Below are positions 1 to 7,414 of a stretch of DNA of 64,000 nt, in pieces; position 1 is the stretch's first letter, and the number at the start of each line of letters is the position of its first letter. The DNA is from Psychrobacillus sp. FSL K6-4046. GTDB lineage: Bacteria > Bacillota > Bacilli > Bacillales_A > Planococcaceae. The notes under the pieces are model-generated. The model worked only from the letters and a program-made list of their open reading frames with translations, did no database searches and had not been told where the DNA came from. The stretch lies in NCBI RefSeq assembly GCF_038624605.1, contig NZ_CP152020.1, positions 930,001-994,000 of the forward strand. The letters run 5' to 3'. Made by a program: the position numbers and the translations under genes.

Positions 1-70
1 ACCAGATATGAGTAAAGTGTTACCTGATGATAGTGATAACTCGATGGATCATATGAGTGAAAAACATTAA
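1..70 (+). CDS. 3' end of an unidentified protein
   Basis: An open frame enters from the left edge and stops at TAA 68-70. The last residues read PDMSKVLPDDSDNSMDHMSEKH, a hydrophilic acidic tail. It lies just upstream of the TetR gene in the same direction and could be a transporter tail, but nothing visible identifies it. An internal ATG at 8 would also be open, so the fragment could in principle be a very short ORF. Confidence 0.45.
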   Translation, partial: PDMSKVLPDDSDNSMDHMSEKH

Positions 71-115
71 ATTTTACTTGCGTAAATAAACAATAGAGAG
101 TATTATAATGACTAG

Positions 116-139
116 TTGACCGAAATGGTTTTCTGGTCA
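116..139. promoter_or_regulatory. Putative TetR-family operator upstream of the regulator
   Basis: An imperfect palindrome with arms TGACC and GGTCA sits between a TATAAT-like box (104-109) and the start codon of the TetR gene. Reverse-complementing the site at 757-780, upstream of yhgE, gives 17 of 24 matching positions, including TGACCGA and GTCA. Two related sites flanking the same regulator suggest autoregulation and control of yhgE. Confidence 0.5.
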
Positions 140-164
140 TTTTTTTATGAGGAGGGATAACCAA

Positions 165-734
165 ATGGACCGCAAACAGGAAATTTTAATGGCTGCCAAT
201 AAATCCTTTTCTCTTTTCGGATATAAAGCAACAACTATGGAGCAAATAGCCAAGATTGCAAATGTAGGAAAAGGAACTATATATAATTTCTTTGAAAACA
301 AAGAAGTCTTGTTCCAAGAAATTGTCCTTCATATGATTGAAGAAATGAAACTGGAAGCTGTTAATGTCATTATAGAAGATGCTCCATTTCAGCAAAATGC
401 TCATGCAGCGCTTATGAAGATGCTAGAGTTCCGTGAAACACATCAATTGTATGCAAAAATAATTGATGAGGAAAAACAATGGAAAACTCCTGCAGTAAAG
501 CATGTCATTGGCCAAGTCGAGCAAGCTATTGTTTCGTTCATATGTGAGAAAATCAATAAATATGTTAAAAAGGGAGAAATCCGACAGGTAAATGCAGAGC
601 TTGTAGCATATTTATTATTAAAGGCTTATGTTGCATTCGTAAATGATTGGAACTTAACCCACGATGATTCATTATCTGAAGAAGATATTGCTAACTTCTT
701 TCAGGATACAATTTTTCGCAGTCTCGCAATTTGA
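165..734 (+). CDS. yhgD: TetR/AcrR family transcriptional regulator (YhgD-like)
   Basis: A 189-residue one-component repressor. The N-terminal helix-turn-helix is clear (residues about 8-50, containing TTMEQIAKIANVGKGTIYNFF), followed by a variable all-helical ligand-binding domain. ATG 165 is chosen because AGGAGGG at 150-156 sits at good spacing before it; the longer frame from ATG 147 would translate through its own ribosome binding site. It is followed after 67 bp by the YhgE/Pip gene, the same pairing as yhgD-yhgE in B. subtilis, so it probably represses that gene. Operator-like sites occur before both genes. The inducer is unknown. Confidence 0.85.
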   Translation: MDRKQEILMAANKSFSLFGYKATTMEQIAKIANVGKGTIYNFFENKEVLFQEIVLHMIEEMKLEAVNVIIEDAPFQQNAHAALMKMLEFRETHQLYAKIIDEEKQWKTPAVKHVIGQVEQAIVSFICEKINKYVKKGEIRQVNAELVAYLLLKAYVAFVNDWNLTHDDSLSEEDIANFFQDTIFRSLAI

Positions 735-744
735 GACTCATTTT

Positions 745-780
745 TTTAGTCAAAAGTGACTAAATGAACATATCGGTCAT
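745..780. promoter_or_regulatory. Putative TetR-family operator upstream of yhgE
   Basis: There is a perfect 8-bp inverted repeat, TTTAGTCA (745-752) and TGACTAAA (757-764), with a 4-bp loop. It overlaps a second site at 757-780 that resembles the one at 116-139 in reverse complement. The position directly upstream of the yhgE start fits repression by the adjacent TetR protein. Confidence 0.5.
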
Positions 781-801
781 ATAGTATTAGGAGGAATCGA
801 C

Positions 802-2991
802 ATGATAAAATCGGAATGGAAAGGTATTTTTAAAAACAAAAAATTATTGATTTCAATAATTGCAGTTTTATTTATTCCAGTGATGTATGCTGGGATGTTC
901 TTATGGGCTTTCTGGGATCCGTATGCTAATTTAAGTGATCTACCTGTAGCAGTTGTTAACTCCGACGAAGGAGCAGAGTACAACGGAACGGAGCTCTCCC
1001 TAGGTAAGGAGTTAACAGATAAGCTACGAGAAAGTGGCCAATTTAAATTTGTATCTGTATCTGAAAAAGAGGCAGATGCCGGTTTATTAAACCAAGATTA
1101 TTATTTATTAATTGAGATTCCAGAAAACTTCTCTGAACATGCAACGACTTTATTAGATGAGAAGCCAGAAAAAATGGTCATCACTTATAAAGCAAATGAA
1201 GGATTTAATTTCTTATCATCGCAAATAGGTGAAACAGCAATGGATCGTATTCGTGCAGAAGTGAATGAGCAAGTATCAGCAACTTATGCAGAACAGCTTT
1301 TTGATTCGATTACGAAGCTAGGTGACGGATTTGCGGAAGCCTCTGATGGGGCAGGGCAGCTAAAAGACGGCGTAGCTGAAGTTAATAATGGTGCCTCTAA
1401 CCTAAAAGGCTACTTAGAACAATTAGCTAGTAGCACGATTGAGCTGAGTGATGGTACTAATAAGGTAGTTGATGGTATTAATACAGCTGCTACGGGATCT
1501 AAGGATTTAAATGAAGGTCTGGGAACACTTGCGGATGGTTCTTCTCAGCTTACAAATGGCGTTAGTCAAACGGCTGAAGGGGCCGCAGCTTTAAATAGTG
1601 GTATTAAAGAGTACACAGCTGGTGTAGATAAACTAAATGAAAGCTATCAATTACTTAGCGAAAAGGAAAAAGGCCTGCTAGATTCCTTGGCTAAGCTTCA
1701 AGCGAGTAGCTCCAAATTGAATGACAGCACAAACCAACTGGCTCAAGGCTCTGCTAATGTAACAGCTGGTATCCAAGCCTTATCTCAACAATTAGGTCAG
1801 TTAACAGCTGCTTTACCTCCAGAACAGTCGGCTGCTATTACAGAGACATTAAAGCAACTAGAAGCTGGTAGTACCTCAGTTTCCACAGGCTTAGAACAAT
1901 TAGCTGGTGGAACTCAGGATTTAACTACGGGTACTTCTCAAATAGTAAGTGGAGCAGAACAGCTGAGTGGAGGTTACTCACAAGCAAAGCAGGGTGTTTC
2001 TCAATTAGCATCATCTTCAGCAGCATTAGTAGAAGGTTCATCTAATCTTGCTGGTGGTACGACTACCCTAAATGAAAAAATGAACGAATTCAACGCTGGA
2101 ATCAGTCAGGCGTATGCTGGATCCTCTAGCCTTGTGAATGGCTTGAACGAGCTAGCTAACGGCTCATCTCAATTGAAAGAGGGTACTGGTACACTAGCTA
2201 CGAAATCAGGTGAATTAGCAGATGGTTCTACTAAACTAGTAGAAGGTACACAATTATTGGCAGATGGAACGGAAACCTTGCAATCTAGCTTAAAAGAAGC
2301 AAGTGAGCAGGCAGGCGAAGTAACACCATCTGAATCTACTTACGAAATGGTCGCTTCCCCTGTAGATGTTAATGTCGTAGGGGTCAATGAGGTACCTAAC
2401 TATGGAACAGGCTTCACACCTTATTTCTTATCACTTGGGTTATTTGTCGGTGCATTGTTAATTTCAATTGTCTTCCCATTTGTTCAACCAGCGATTGCTC
2501 CAACAAGTGGGGCCAAATGGTTTGCTAGTAAAATAACGGTTTTAAGTGTGGTAGGAATTATTCAATCGCTGTTTGTAGTTGCGGTTGCACTATTTGTCTT
2601 AAAGCTTGAAACTCAAAGTGTAGGACTGTTCATCCTTTCTGCAGTCATTACAAGCTTCACATACTTAGCATTAGTACAGCTGCTTGTTTCGATTTTAGGT
2701 GATCCAGGAAGATTTGTTGCAATTATTGTCCTAATTCTGCAACTCACAACAAGTGCTGGTACATTCCCATTAGAACTAATACCAGCACCGTTGCAATTCT
2801 TTAATAAATTGTTACCGATGACTTACTCAGTCCAAAGCTTTAAAGCATCTATTTCTACAGGTGATTTAAGTCATTTCTGGTTTAATAATAGCTTCTTACT
2901 TGGCGTAATGGTAGTGTGCTTAGTAATAACATTCGGATACTTTATGTTATTGTTTACAAAACGCTATTCTAAACAAACAAAAGAAGCTTAA
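802..2991 (+). CDS. yhgE: YhgE/Pip family membrane protein
   Basis: A 729-residue membrane protein of the YhgE/Pip (phage infection protein) family. One N-terminal transmembrane helix (about 15-37) is followed by an extracytoplasmic head beginning around LPVAVVNSDEGAEYNG. A long region (about 180-500) consists of repeated L-x-x-G-x-x-x-L turns typical of this family and predicted to be coiled or helical. About five C-terminal transmembrane helices (about 545-720) resemble ABC-2 permeases. Family members include the Lactococcus phage receptor Pip and proteins of uncertain export function. A GGAGG site lies 7 bp before ATG 802, and a strong terminator follows. It is likely controlled by the TetR regulator just upstream. 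Confidence 0.88.
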   Translation: MIKSEWKGIFKNKKLLISIIAVLFIPVMYAGMFLWAFWDPYANLSDLPVAVVNSDEGAEYNGTELSLGKELTDKLRESGQFKFVSVSEKEADAGLLNQDYYLLIEIPENFSEHATTLLDEKPEKMVITYKANEGFNFLSSQIGETAMDRIRAEVNEQVSATYAEQLFDSITKLGDGFAEASDGAGQLKDGVAEVNNGASNLKGYLEQLASSTIELSDGTNKVVDGINTAATGSKDLNEGLGTLADGSSQLTNGVSQTAEGAAALNSGIKEYTAGVDKLNESYQLLSEKEKGLLDSLAKLQASSSKLNDSTNQLAQGSANVTAGIQALSQQLGQLTAALPPEQSAAITETLKQLEAGSTSVSTGLEQLAGGTQDLTTGTSQIVSGAEQLSGGYSQAKQGVSQLASSSAALVEGSSNLAGGTTTLNEKMNEFNAGISQAYAGSSSLVNGLNELANGSSQLKEGTGTLATKSGELADGSTKLVEGTQLLADGTETLQSSLKEASEQAGEVTPSESTYEMVASPVDVNVVGVNEVPNYGTGFTPYFLSLGLFVGALLISIVFPFVQPAIAPTSGAKWFASKITVLSVVGIIQSLFVVAVALFVLKLETQSVGLFILSAVITSFTYLALVQLLVSILGDPGRFVAIIVLILQLTTSAGTFPLELIPAPLQFFNKLLPMTYSVQSFKASISTGDLSHFWFNNSFLLGVMVVCLVITFGYFMLLFTKRYSKQTKEA

Positions 2992-3003
2992 TATAAAATT
3001 ATT

Positions 3004-3050
3004 AAAGCTCCTCACATTTTACGAAAAGTAAAATGTGAGGAGCTTTATTT
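3004..3050 (+). terminator. Rho-independent terminator, bidirectional
   Basis: A perfect 19-bp stem (3004-3022 pairs with 3028-3046) has a 5-nt GAAAA loop and is followed by T-rich sequence. It also has A/T runs on the other side, so it can end both yhgE and the convergent monooxygenase gene. Confidence 0.9.
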
Positions 3051-3066
3051 TGTACATATTGTTCCG

Positions 3067-4119
3067 TTAGACTTCCTGTTTTTCCTTTTTCAATTTTTCT
3101 ACTAGAGGCATCACTTGCTCTGCAAACCGCTTCATTTCCGTGTGCTGAGGGGAAAACTGAAGGATTAACAGATTTACTCCAGCTTCCTCAAACGAAATAA
3201 TTTTTTTAGCAAGTTGTTCCGGTGTGCCTATTAAGTCTGGCCGTAATCCTCGGTTGGAAACGGAATAATCCTTAAGCTGCACCTCCACGTTAAGATGAGA
3301 TTTGCTAACAAAATCCTTGTAGCCCTCATAACCAGGAGAACCTTCTTTCACTTCCGTAATGCGAGCAAGTTCTTGTTGAACTTCCTCCTCGGTATCTCGA
3401 CAAATGATATAGGCAGACATCCCAAACGTTTCTAATGGTTTTTCCCCAAGCGATTGGCGTCTATTTTTCATATCATTAATTTTTTCAGCAATTTCCTCGA
3501 CTGTGCCGCCATGCATAACATAGGAGTCACAAGTTTTAGCAATTGTTTGCTTCCCAGCTTCACTTTCTCCACCAGCATATAGGGGGATATGCTGGTTAAT
3601 TGGCTTCGGAGACAAGTAGGTGTTTTCATATTGATAGAACTGGCCAGTATAAGTAAAAGGTGTTTCTTTCCATAATCCTTTTAAGATGTGGATAAACTCC
3701 TCTGTCCGTGCATATCGTTCATCATGTGCTGTGAAGATACCTCCATATTGTCTTGCTTCCCCTTCCCACCATGCAGATACAACATTGAGAGAAAAACGTC
3801 CGTTGCTGATGTGATCTATATTTGCTGCTGCTTTTGCCGTTAACGCAGGATTATGGAAGCCAGGTCGAATCGCAGTTAAAATTTCTATGCGTTTCGTTAC
3901 AGCTGCGATAGCCGCAGCAGTTGACCATGCATCTAAAGAGGGACTCTCCAATCCTTTAATATCATTAAGATTTAATTCCGCTATTAAGGTTAAATCATAA
4001 CCCCAGTCTTCCGCATTTTGTGCTAGCTCTTTTACATATTCAAACGTTGCAGGCATATCCTCATCTGTTACATTTCGTAACCATCCACCGAATACAGGCA
4101 ACCAAAATCCAAACTTCAT
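3067..4119 (-). CDS. LLM-class flavin-dependent monooxygenase (SfnG/SsuD-like)
   Basis: A 350-residue bacterial-luciferase-like TIM-barrel oxidoreductase. Family features include the N-terminal strand KFGFWLPV, the segment NGRFSLNVVSAWW (about 105-118), HDERYARTEEFIHILKGLW (about 131-150) and the C-terminal GTPEQLAKKI. These resemble dimethylsulfone monooxygenase SfnG and alkanesulfonate monooxygenase SsuD, which use FMNH2 and O2 to cleave C-S bonds, so a role in organosulfur use is likely but the substrate is not determined. GGGAGGA precedes ATG 4119. It stands alone, without an adjacent flavin reductase or sulfonate transporter. An inverted repeat at 4163-4194 may be its operator. Confidence 0.78.
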   Translation of the reverse strand: MKFGFWLPVFGGWLRNVTDEDMPATFEYVKELAQNAEDWGYDLTLIAELNLNDIKGLESPSLDAWSTAAAIAAVTKRIEILTAIRPGFHNPALTAKAAANIDHISNGRFSLNVVSAWWEGEARQYGGIFTAHDERYARTEEFIHILKGLWKETPFTYTGQFYQYENTYLSPKPINQHIPLYAGGESEAGKQTIAKTCDSYVMHGGTVEEIAEKINDMKNRRQSLGEKPLETFGMSAYIICRDTEEEVQQELARITEVKEGSPGYEGYKDFVSKSHLNVEVQLKDYSVSNRGLRPDLIGTPEQLAKKIISFEEAGVNLLILQFSPQHTEMKRFAEQVMPLVEKLKKEKQEV

Positions 4120-4162
4120 TATGAATCCTCCCTTTTTATTTTATTAATTCTGAAAATTATTA

Positions 4163-4194
4163 TTACTAATCCTATCATAATACTTGGTTAGTAA
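4163..4194. promoter_or_regulatory. Inverted repeat upstream of the flavin monooxygenase
   Basis: TTACTAATCC (4163-4172) and GGTTAGTAA (4186-4194) form a near-perfect inverted repeat centred about 60 bp before the monooxygenase start. The spacing fits a dimeric repressor site. The cognate protein is not evident in the window. Confidence 0.35.
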
Positions 4195-4235
4195 CAATAA
4201 ATGATTTATGGTTAAACTCATTCATCCATATACGC

Positions 4236-4271
4236 AAAAAAACCAGCTAGGAAGGGGAGCTTCTAGCTGGT
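4236..4271 (-). terminator. Terminator of the YhfH gene
   Basis: ACCAGCTAG (4242-4250) pairs with CTAGCTGGT (4263-4271). Read on the minus strand the stem is followed by a run of T, just after the YhfH stop codon. Confidence 0.85.
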
Positions 4272-4283
4272 AATTTTAAATAA

Positions 4284-4409
4284 TTATAGGTTGTTGCATT
4301 TATCACAGTGGTTCCCATAGCATTCATGTTGCTCTTCAATTGGTTCGCCGCATGTTACGCATTTCTTTTTGGGCAGGTTACGGAAAAATTCTAATACGTT
4401 TTCTAACAT
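4284..4409 (-). CDS. yhfH: YhfH family small zinc-ribbon-like protein
   Basis: A 41-residue protein starting MLENVLEFFRNLPKKKC with two CxxC pairs (CVTC and CDKC) and the segment EQHECYGN, matching the YhfH family. The cysteines suggest metal binding; the function is unknown. ATG 4409 is chosen because GGAGGTGG lies just upstream, while the longer frame to 4487 has no such site and includes the ribosome binding site. In B. subtilis yhfH also lies close to lplJ (yhfJ), so this neighbourhood is partly conserved. Confidence 0.8.
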   Translation of the reverse strand: MLENVLEFFRNLPKKKCVTCGEPIEEQHECYGNHCDKCNNL

Positions 4410-4531
4410 ATATATTCCACCTCCATCTGTTATATAACTGTTTCGATTGAATTCATTGTAATATAACACAGAATGTTTTGTCAACACTTTCTATAGATTT
4501 TTGCTAAAATAGGAATAAAGGAGTGATACCC

Positions 4532-5524
4532 ATGTTTTTTATTGATAATAAAGGAATTACGGATCCACGCATTAACTTAGCTATTGAAGAATATGCTCTC
4601 AATACTATGGATGTAGAGAAGGATTCATTTCTTCTGTTTTACATAAATCAGCCATCAATCATTATAGGGAGAAATCAAAACACAATTGAAGAAATTAATA
4701 CAGATTTTGTAGAGCAAAACGGTATTATCCCAGTACGTCGCCTTTCTGGTGGAGGAGCAGTTTATCACGATCTTGGTAATTTAAATTTCAGCTTCTTGAC
4801 GAAGGACGATGGAGATAGCTTCCGTAACTTTAAAAAGTTTACCCAACCAGTTGTAGACGCACTACAGAAAATGGGGGTAGACGCAGAGCTATCTGGAAGA
4901 AATGATATATTAGCTGGAGGAAAAAAAATCTCTGGTAATGCTCAGTTCTCCACTCGTGGAAGAATGTTCAGTCACGGTACACTAATGTTCGATACTGAAA
5001 TCGATGCCGTTGTTTCTGCATTAAAAGTTAAAAAAGACAAAATTGAGTCAAAAGGAATCAAATCCATTCGTAGTCGTGTTACAAATATAGTAGATCTACT
5101 GGACAAGCCGATGACGATAGAGGAATTCCGCTTAGCGATACTTTCTTCTATTTTTGGAGGGGAAGACAAGGTTCAATATTGGGAACTAACGGAGGAAGAC
5201 TGGGCTAATATCCACAAGCTATCTGAAGAGCGTTATCAGAAATGGGAGTGGAACTATGGAAAATCGCCTAAATCTAATATCCAGCATTCCCACCGATTCC
5301 CTACGGGCAGTGTAGACGTTCGTCTGGAAGTGAACAAGGGAGTAATAGAAGAGGTTAAATTTTTCGGAGACTTCTTTGGAGTAGGAGAAGTGGAAGAGGT
5401 TGAAGTGCTGCTTGTAGGCAAAAATTATAGCAAGGAAGCCATTGAACAAGCTCTAGAATCAGTAGACGTACCAAAATACTTTGGTGGGATAACGAAAGAG
5501 GAATTGATCCAGCTAATGTACTGA
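4532..5524 (+). CDS. lplJ: Lipoate-protein ligase LplJ
   Basis: A 330-residue lipoate-protein ligase A. It activates free lipoate with ATP and attaches it to the lipoyl domains of 2-oxoacid dehydrogenases and the glycine cleavage H protein. Visible family features are the RRLSGGGAVYHD motif (about residues 70-81), the GGKKISGNAQ segment with the catalytic lysine (about 130-139) and a C-terminal accessory domain (about 240-330). The start at ATG 4532 is set by AAAGGAG at 4518-4523; the GTG at 4523 overlaps that site. It is divergent from yhfH, with a terminator directly after the stop. Confidence 0.92.
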   Translation: MFFIDNKGITDPRINLAIEEYALNTMDVEKDSFLLFYINQPSIIIGRNQNTIEEINTDFVEQNGIIPVRRLSGGGAVYHDLGNLNFSFLTKDDGDSFRNFKKFTQPVVDALQKMGVDAELSGRNDILAGGKKISGNAQFSTRGRMFSHGTLMFDTEIDAVVSALKVKKDKIESKGIKSIRSRVTNIVDLLDKPMTIEEFRLAILSSIFGGEDKVQYWELTEEDWANIHKLSEERYQKWEWNYGKSPKSNIQHSHRFPTGSVDVRLEVNKGVIEEVKFFGDFFGVGEVEEVEVLLVGKNYSKEAIEQALESVDVPKYFGGITKEELIQLMY

Positions 5525-5550
5525 TTAATTGTTCGAATAGTACCGAGTAA

Positions 5551-5583
5551 ACAGTCCATATCTAAATGGGCTGTTTTTTTTTG
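5551..5583 (+). terminator. Terminator after lplJ
   Basis: ACAGTCCAT (5551-5559) pairs with ATGGGCTGT (5566-5574), with one G-T pair, and is followed by a run of nine or more T. Confidence 0.85.
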
Positions 5584-5663
5584 TTTAAAAGGCACATCAA
5601 AGACCCGTTTAGGGAGGACTTCGATGATACCTTTTACTTTTTTTATATCTGAAATAAGTAAGA

Positions 5664-5696
5664 TAAAAAAACGCACCTGGAGGATCCAAATGCGTT
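5664..5696 (-). terminator. Terminator of the YehR-like lipoprotein gene
   Basis: AACGCA and TGCGTT form the outer stem, with an inner TGG/CCA pairing. On the minus strand it is followed by seven T, directly after the stop codon at 5706. Confidence 0.8.
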
Positions 5697-5705
5697 CATC
5701 ATTCA

Positions 5706-6206
5706 TTATTTTACTTCCTTAAAGCCTTGACTAACTAGCATATCAGCTGATTTTTCCATACTAATTCCATTTTTTTTAGGGTCTTCGCTAAAGGTCATAC
5801 CTGGCAGGTCCATAATTTCATCAAAGTCGACAGCCTCATAATCTATTACTAAGGATTCGATTGCCTTGGTATCATCATACTCAAGTTTATGTGTTATTCC
5901 ATCAATGTTTTGGAATTGTTCGGTCATAGGCTCAAAAAGTTCTTTCGCCTGTTCTTTCGATTCAATACCAGCTAGTTCATACTCGATAACATTTTCTGTT
6001 GTTTGCTTTGTAACTTTATCACCTTTAGCCGTGTACTCTAACGTTGTTGCAATGCCATTCTGCTCAGCCTCAAACGTTCTAGTTGTTTCATCTTCACCAC
6101 ATGCTGTCAGAAATACAGCCAAAACTACTAACGTAATAAATCCGATTAATTTTTTATTATTAAACTCCTTGTCATTTGTTATTTTAATATAGTCGTATAG
6201 GTGCAT
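5706..6206 (-). CDS. YehR family (DUF1307) lipoprotein
   Basis: A 166-residue predicted lipoprotein with a hydrophobic signal segment KKLIGFITLVVLAVFLTAC (lipobox LTAC) and a DUF1307/YehR-type domain that includes LEYTAKGDKV and the repeated motif on SKEQAKELF. It would be anchored to the outer face of the membrane; its function is unknown. The start is odd: the natural beginning of such a protein would be just before KKLIGF, where a good AAGGAG is present but the codon at the expected place is AAT, not ATG. The nearest in-frame ATG (6206, preceded by GAAGG) adds about 17 residues (MHLYDYIKITNDKEFNN) before the signal core. A terminator follows. Confidence 0.75.
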   Translation of the reverse strand: MHLYDYIKITNDKEFNNKKLIGFITLVVLAVFLTACGEDETTRTFEAEQNGIATTLEYTAKGDKVTKQTTENVIEYELAGIESKEQAKELFEPMTEQFQNIDGITHKLEYDDTKAIESLVIDYEAVDFDEIMDLPGMTFSEDPKKNGISMEKSADMLVSQGFKEVK

Positions 6207-6622
6207 TACATTAAACCTTCACATTTTGATGAGAGGTTTCCTCTATATACAACATACAACTCCAACCTCCTAAACTCAGCAATAGGTCATTAAATAAAAA
6301 TCAACCCTTTCTACTAATTTATTAGCAAAATGATTTCAAAACAAAAAGCCCCTGTATAAGTCACGTATTTTCATAACTTCGACAAATCGGTACTATTAAT
6401 ATGGAATAAATACATGAATGATCTTTTTTATGTAAATAAAGAGGATCTTAATTTTGCTGAATAACATATAAGTTTTCAAAGTGACGTTTGTATTGTACAA
6501 GGGGTAATAACTGTCATTTTGATGAAATCTTTTCGCTAATGAAACTTTTACCCGTTTTTACCATTTATTAAACATAAAGTGGTAAAATATATAAGAAAAG
6601 TAATTGTAGTAGGAGTGAGGAA
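6207..6622. other. Intergenic region between divergent lipoprotein and surface-protein genes
   Basis: AT-rich, no ORF of note. Direct copies of TTTTACC occur at about 6546-6552 and 6556-6562. An 8-bp inverted repeat, TTTTACCA (6556-6563) and TGGTAAAA (6580-6587), overlaps the likely -10 element (TAAAAT, 6583-6588) of the downstream gene. It should hold the divergent promoters; no riboswitch or RNA gene was recognised. Confidence 0.4.
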
Positions 6623-7174
6623 ATGAAAAAGAAGTCAGAGAAGCTGTTAATAGCAATGATATTGATGTTTAGTTTTGTTTTTGTGAATGGGACAAGCATG
6701 GAAGCTGCAAGTATAGTCATGTGGGGGAAAACAGAACTGAAGCTAGGTCAAATTGGTAAAGCGACTATAGTAAAAGATTCTACTTTAGTGAAGATAGGGG
6801 AGGACGGATCCCTTCAAACAATAAGAAAGCTGAATCAAGGCGATGAATATCGTGTATATAGCTATAAAAGTACACACAATGGATTATATGGGGTTGGTGG
6901 GGGATCTTATATTCAAAAAAACAATAATGTCCTATACGAAACTCCTTCCAAATCAAAATTAGCTCTTTTAGAGAATCCGCCGAAGACTTCTGTCCCGACA
7001 AAACCTGCAAAATCAGAAAACGGTAATGGTATAGAGGTTGTACCCGGTGCTCCTACAAAATTTCAAAACTGTAAGGAGTTAAACAAGGTATATCCACAAG
7101 GAGTAAAAAAAGGGCATCCTGCTTATGCGTCAAAGCATGACAGAGATAAGGATAACTGGGCATGTGAAAGATAA
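6623..7174 (+). CDS. Secreted protein with WGKTELK module and excalibur domain
   Basis: A 183-residue secreted protein. The signal peptide (residues 1-28, cleavage near MEAAS) is followed by an ~80-residue module (about 31-112) beginning MWGKTELKLGQIGK and ending YETPSKSKLALLE. After a Pro/Lys linker comes a C-terminal excalibur domain (about 147-183) with a paired-cysteine pattern (FQNCKEL...NWACER) and the calcium-loop-like DRDKDN. Excalibur domains are extracellular, EF-hand-like and usually ride on surface nucleases or wall proteins. The next gene and a gene at 58967 carry the same module. Aggagtgagg precedes ATG 6623. The role of the module is not known. Confidence 0.75.
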   Translation: MKKKSEKLLIAMILMFSFVFVNGTSMEAASIVMWGKTELKLGQIGKATIVKDSTLVKIGEDGSLQTIRKLNQGDEYRVYSYKSTHNGLYGVGGGSYIQKNNNVLYETPSKSKLALLENPPKTSVPTKPAKSENGNGIEVVPGAPTKFQNCKELNKVYPQGVKKGHPAYASKHDRDKDNWACER

Positions 7175-7190
7175 TATGAGTACTAAATTT

Positions 7191-7222
7191 AATGGTGTTT
7201 CCTAAGGGAATACCATTTTTTT
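7191..7222 (+). terminator. Terminator after the excalibur-domain gene
   Basis: AATGGTGTTTCC and GGGAATACCATT form a stem with a TAA loop, followed by seven T. Confidence 0.8.
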
Positions 7223-7263
7223 GTTGTTTAGAATTATAAAATTCTAAAACCTGTGGATAAATT

Positions 7264-7330
7264 AATGTCTAGCTCCACCGCCTTGCCCCTCGAGGTCAAA
7301 TGGTTAAAAGCTGCGGTGACTGAGGAACTG
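7264..7330. repeat. Possible intergenic repeat remnant
   Basis: A GC-richer patch (gtctagctccaccgcc, then cccctcgaggtc) inside AT-rich surroundings resembles a class of short interspersed repeats frequent between genes in Bacillaceae. It falls within the upstream extension of the next open frame and is the reason not to accept a start at 7253. Only one copy is in this window, so the assignment rests on recollection of the class. Confidence 0.3.
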
Positions 7331-7414
7331 CCTCCTCACTTTTCATGTTTCAATAAACTTCCATCGACATATTTTTATTATTTTTGTAGGATAATAATAT
7401 ATGGAAGGAAGTTG

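Noticed and set aside
5425-5706. 93-codon minus-strand ORF overlapping lplJ
   Set aside because: It overlaps the end of lplJ and two terminators and has no conserved features.
7253-7414. N-terminal extension of the MBL protein from ATG 7253
   Set aside because: It would run through a GC-rich repeat remnant and places the signal peptide at residue 55; ATG 7415 has a proper ribosome binding site.
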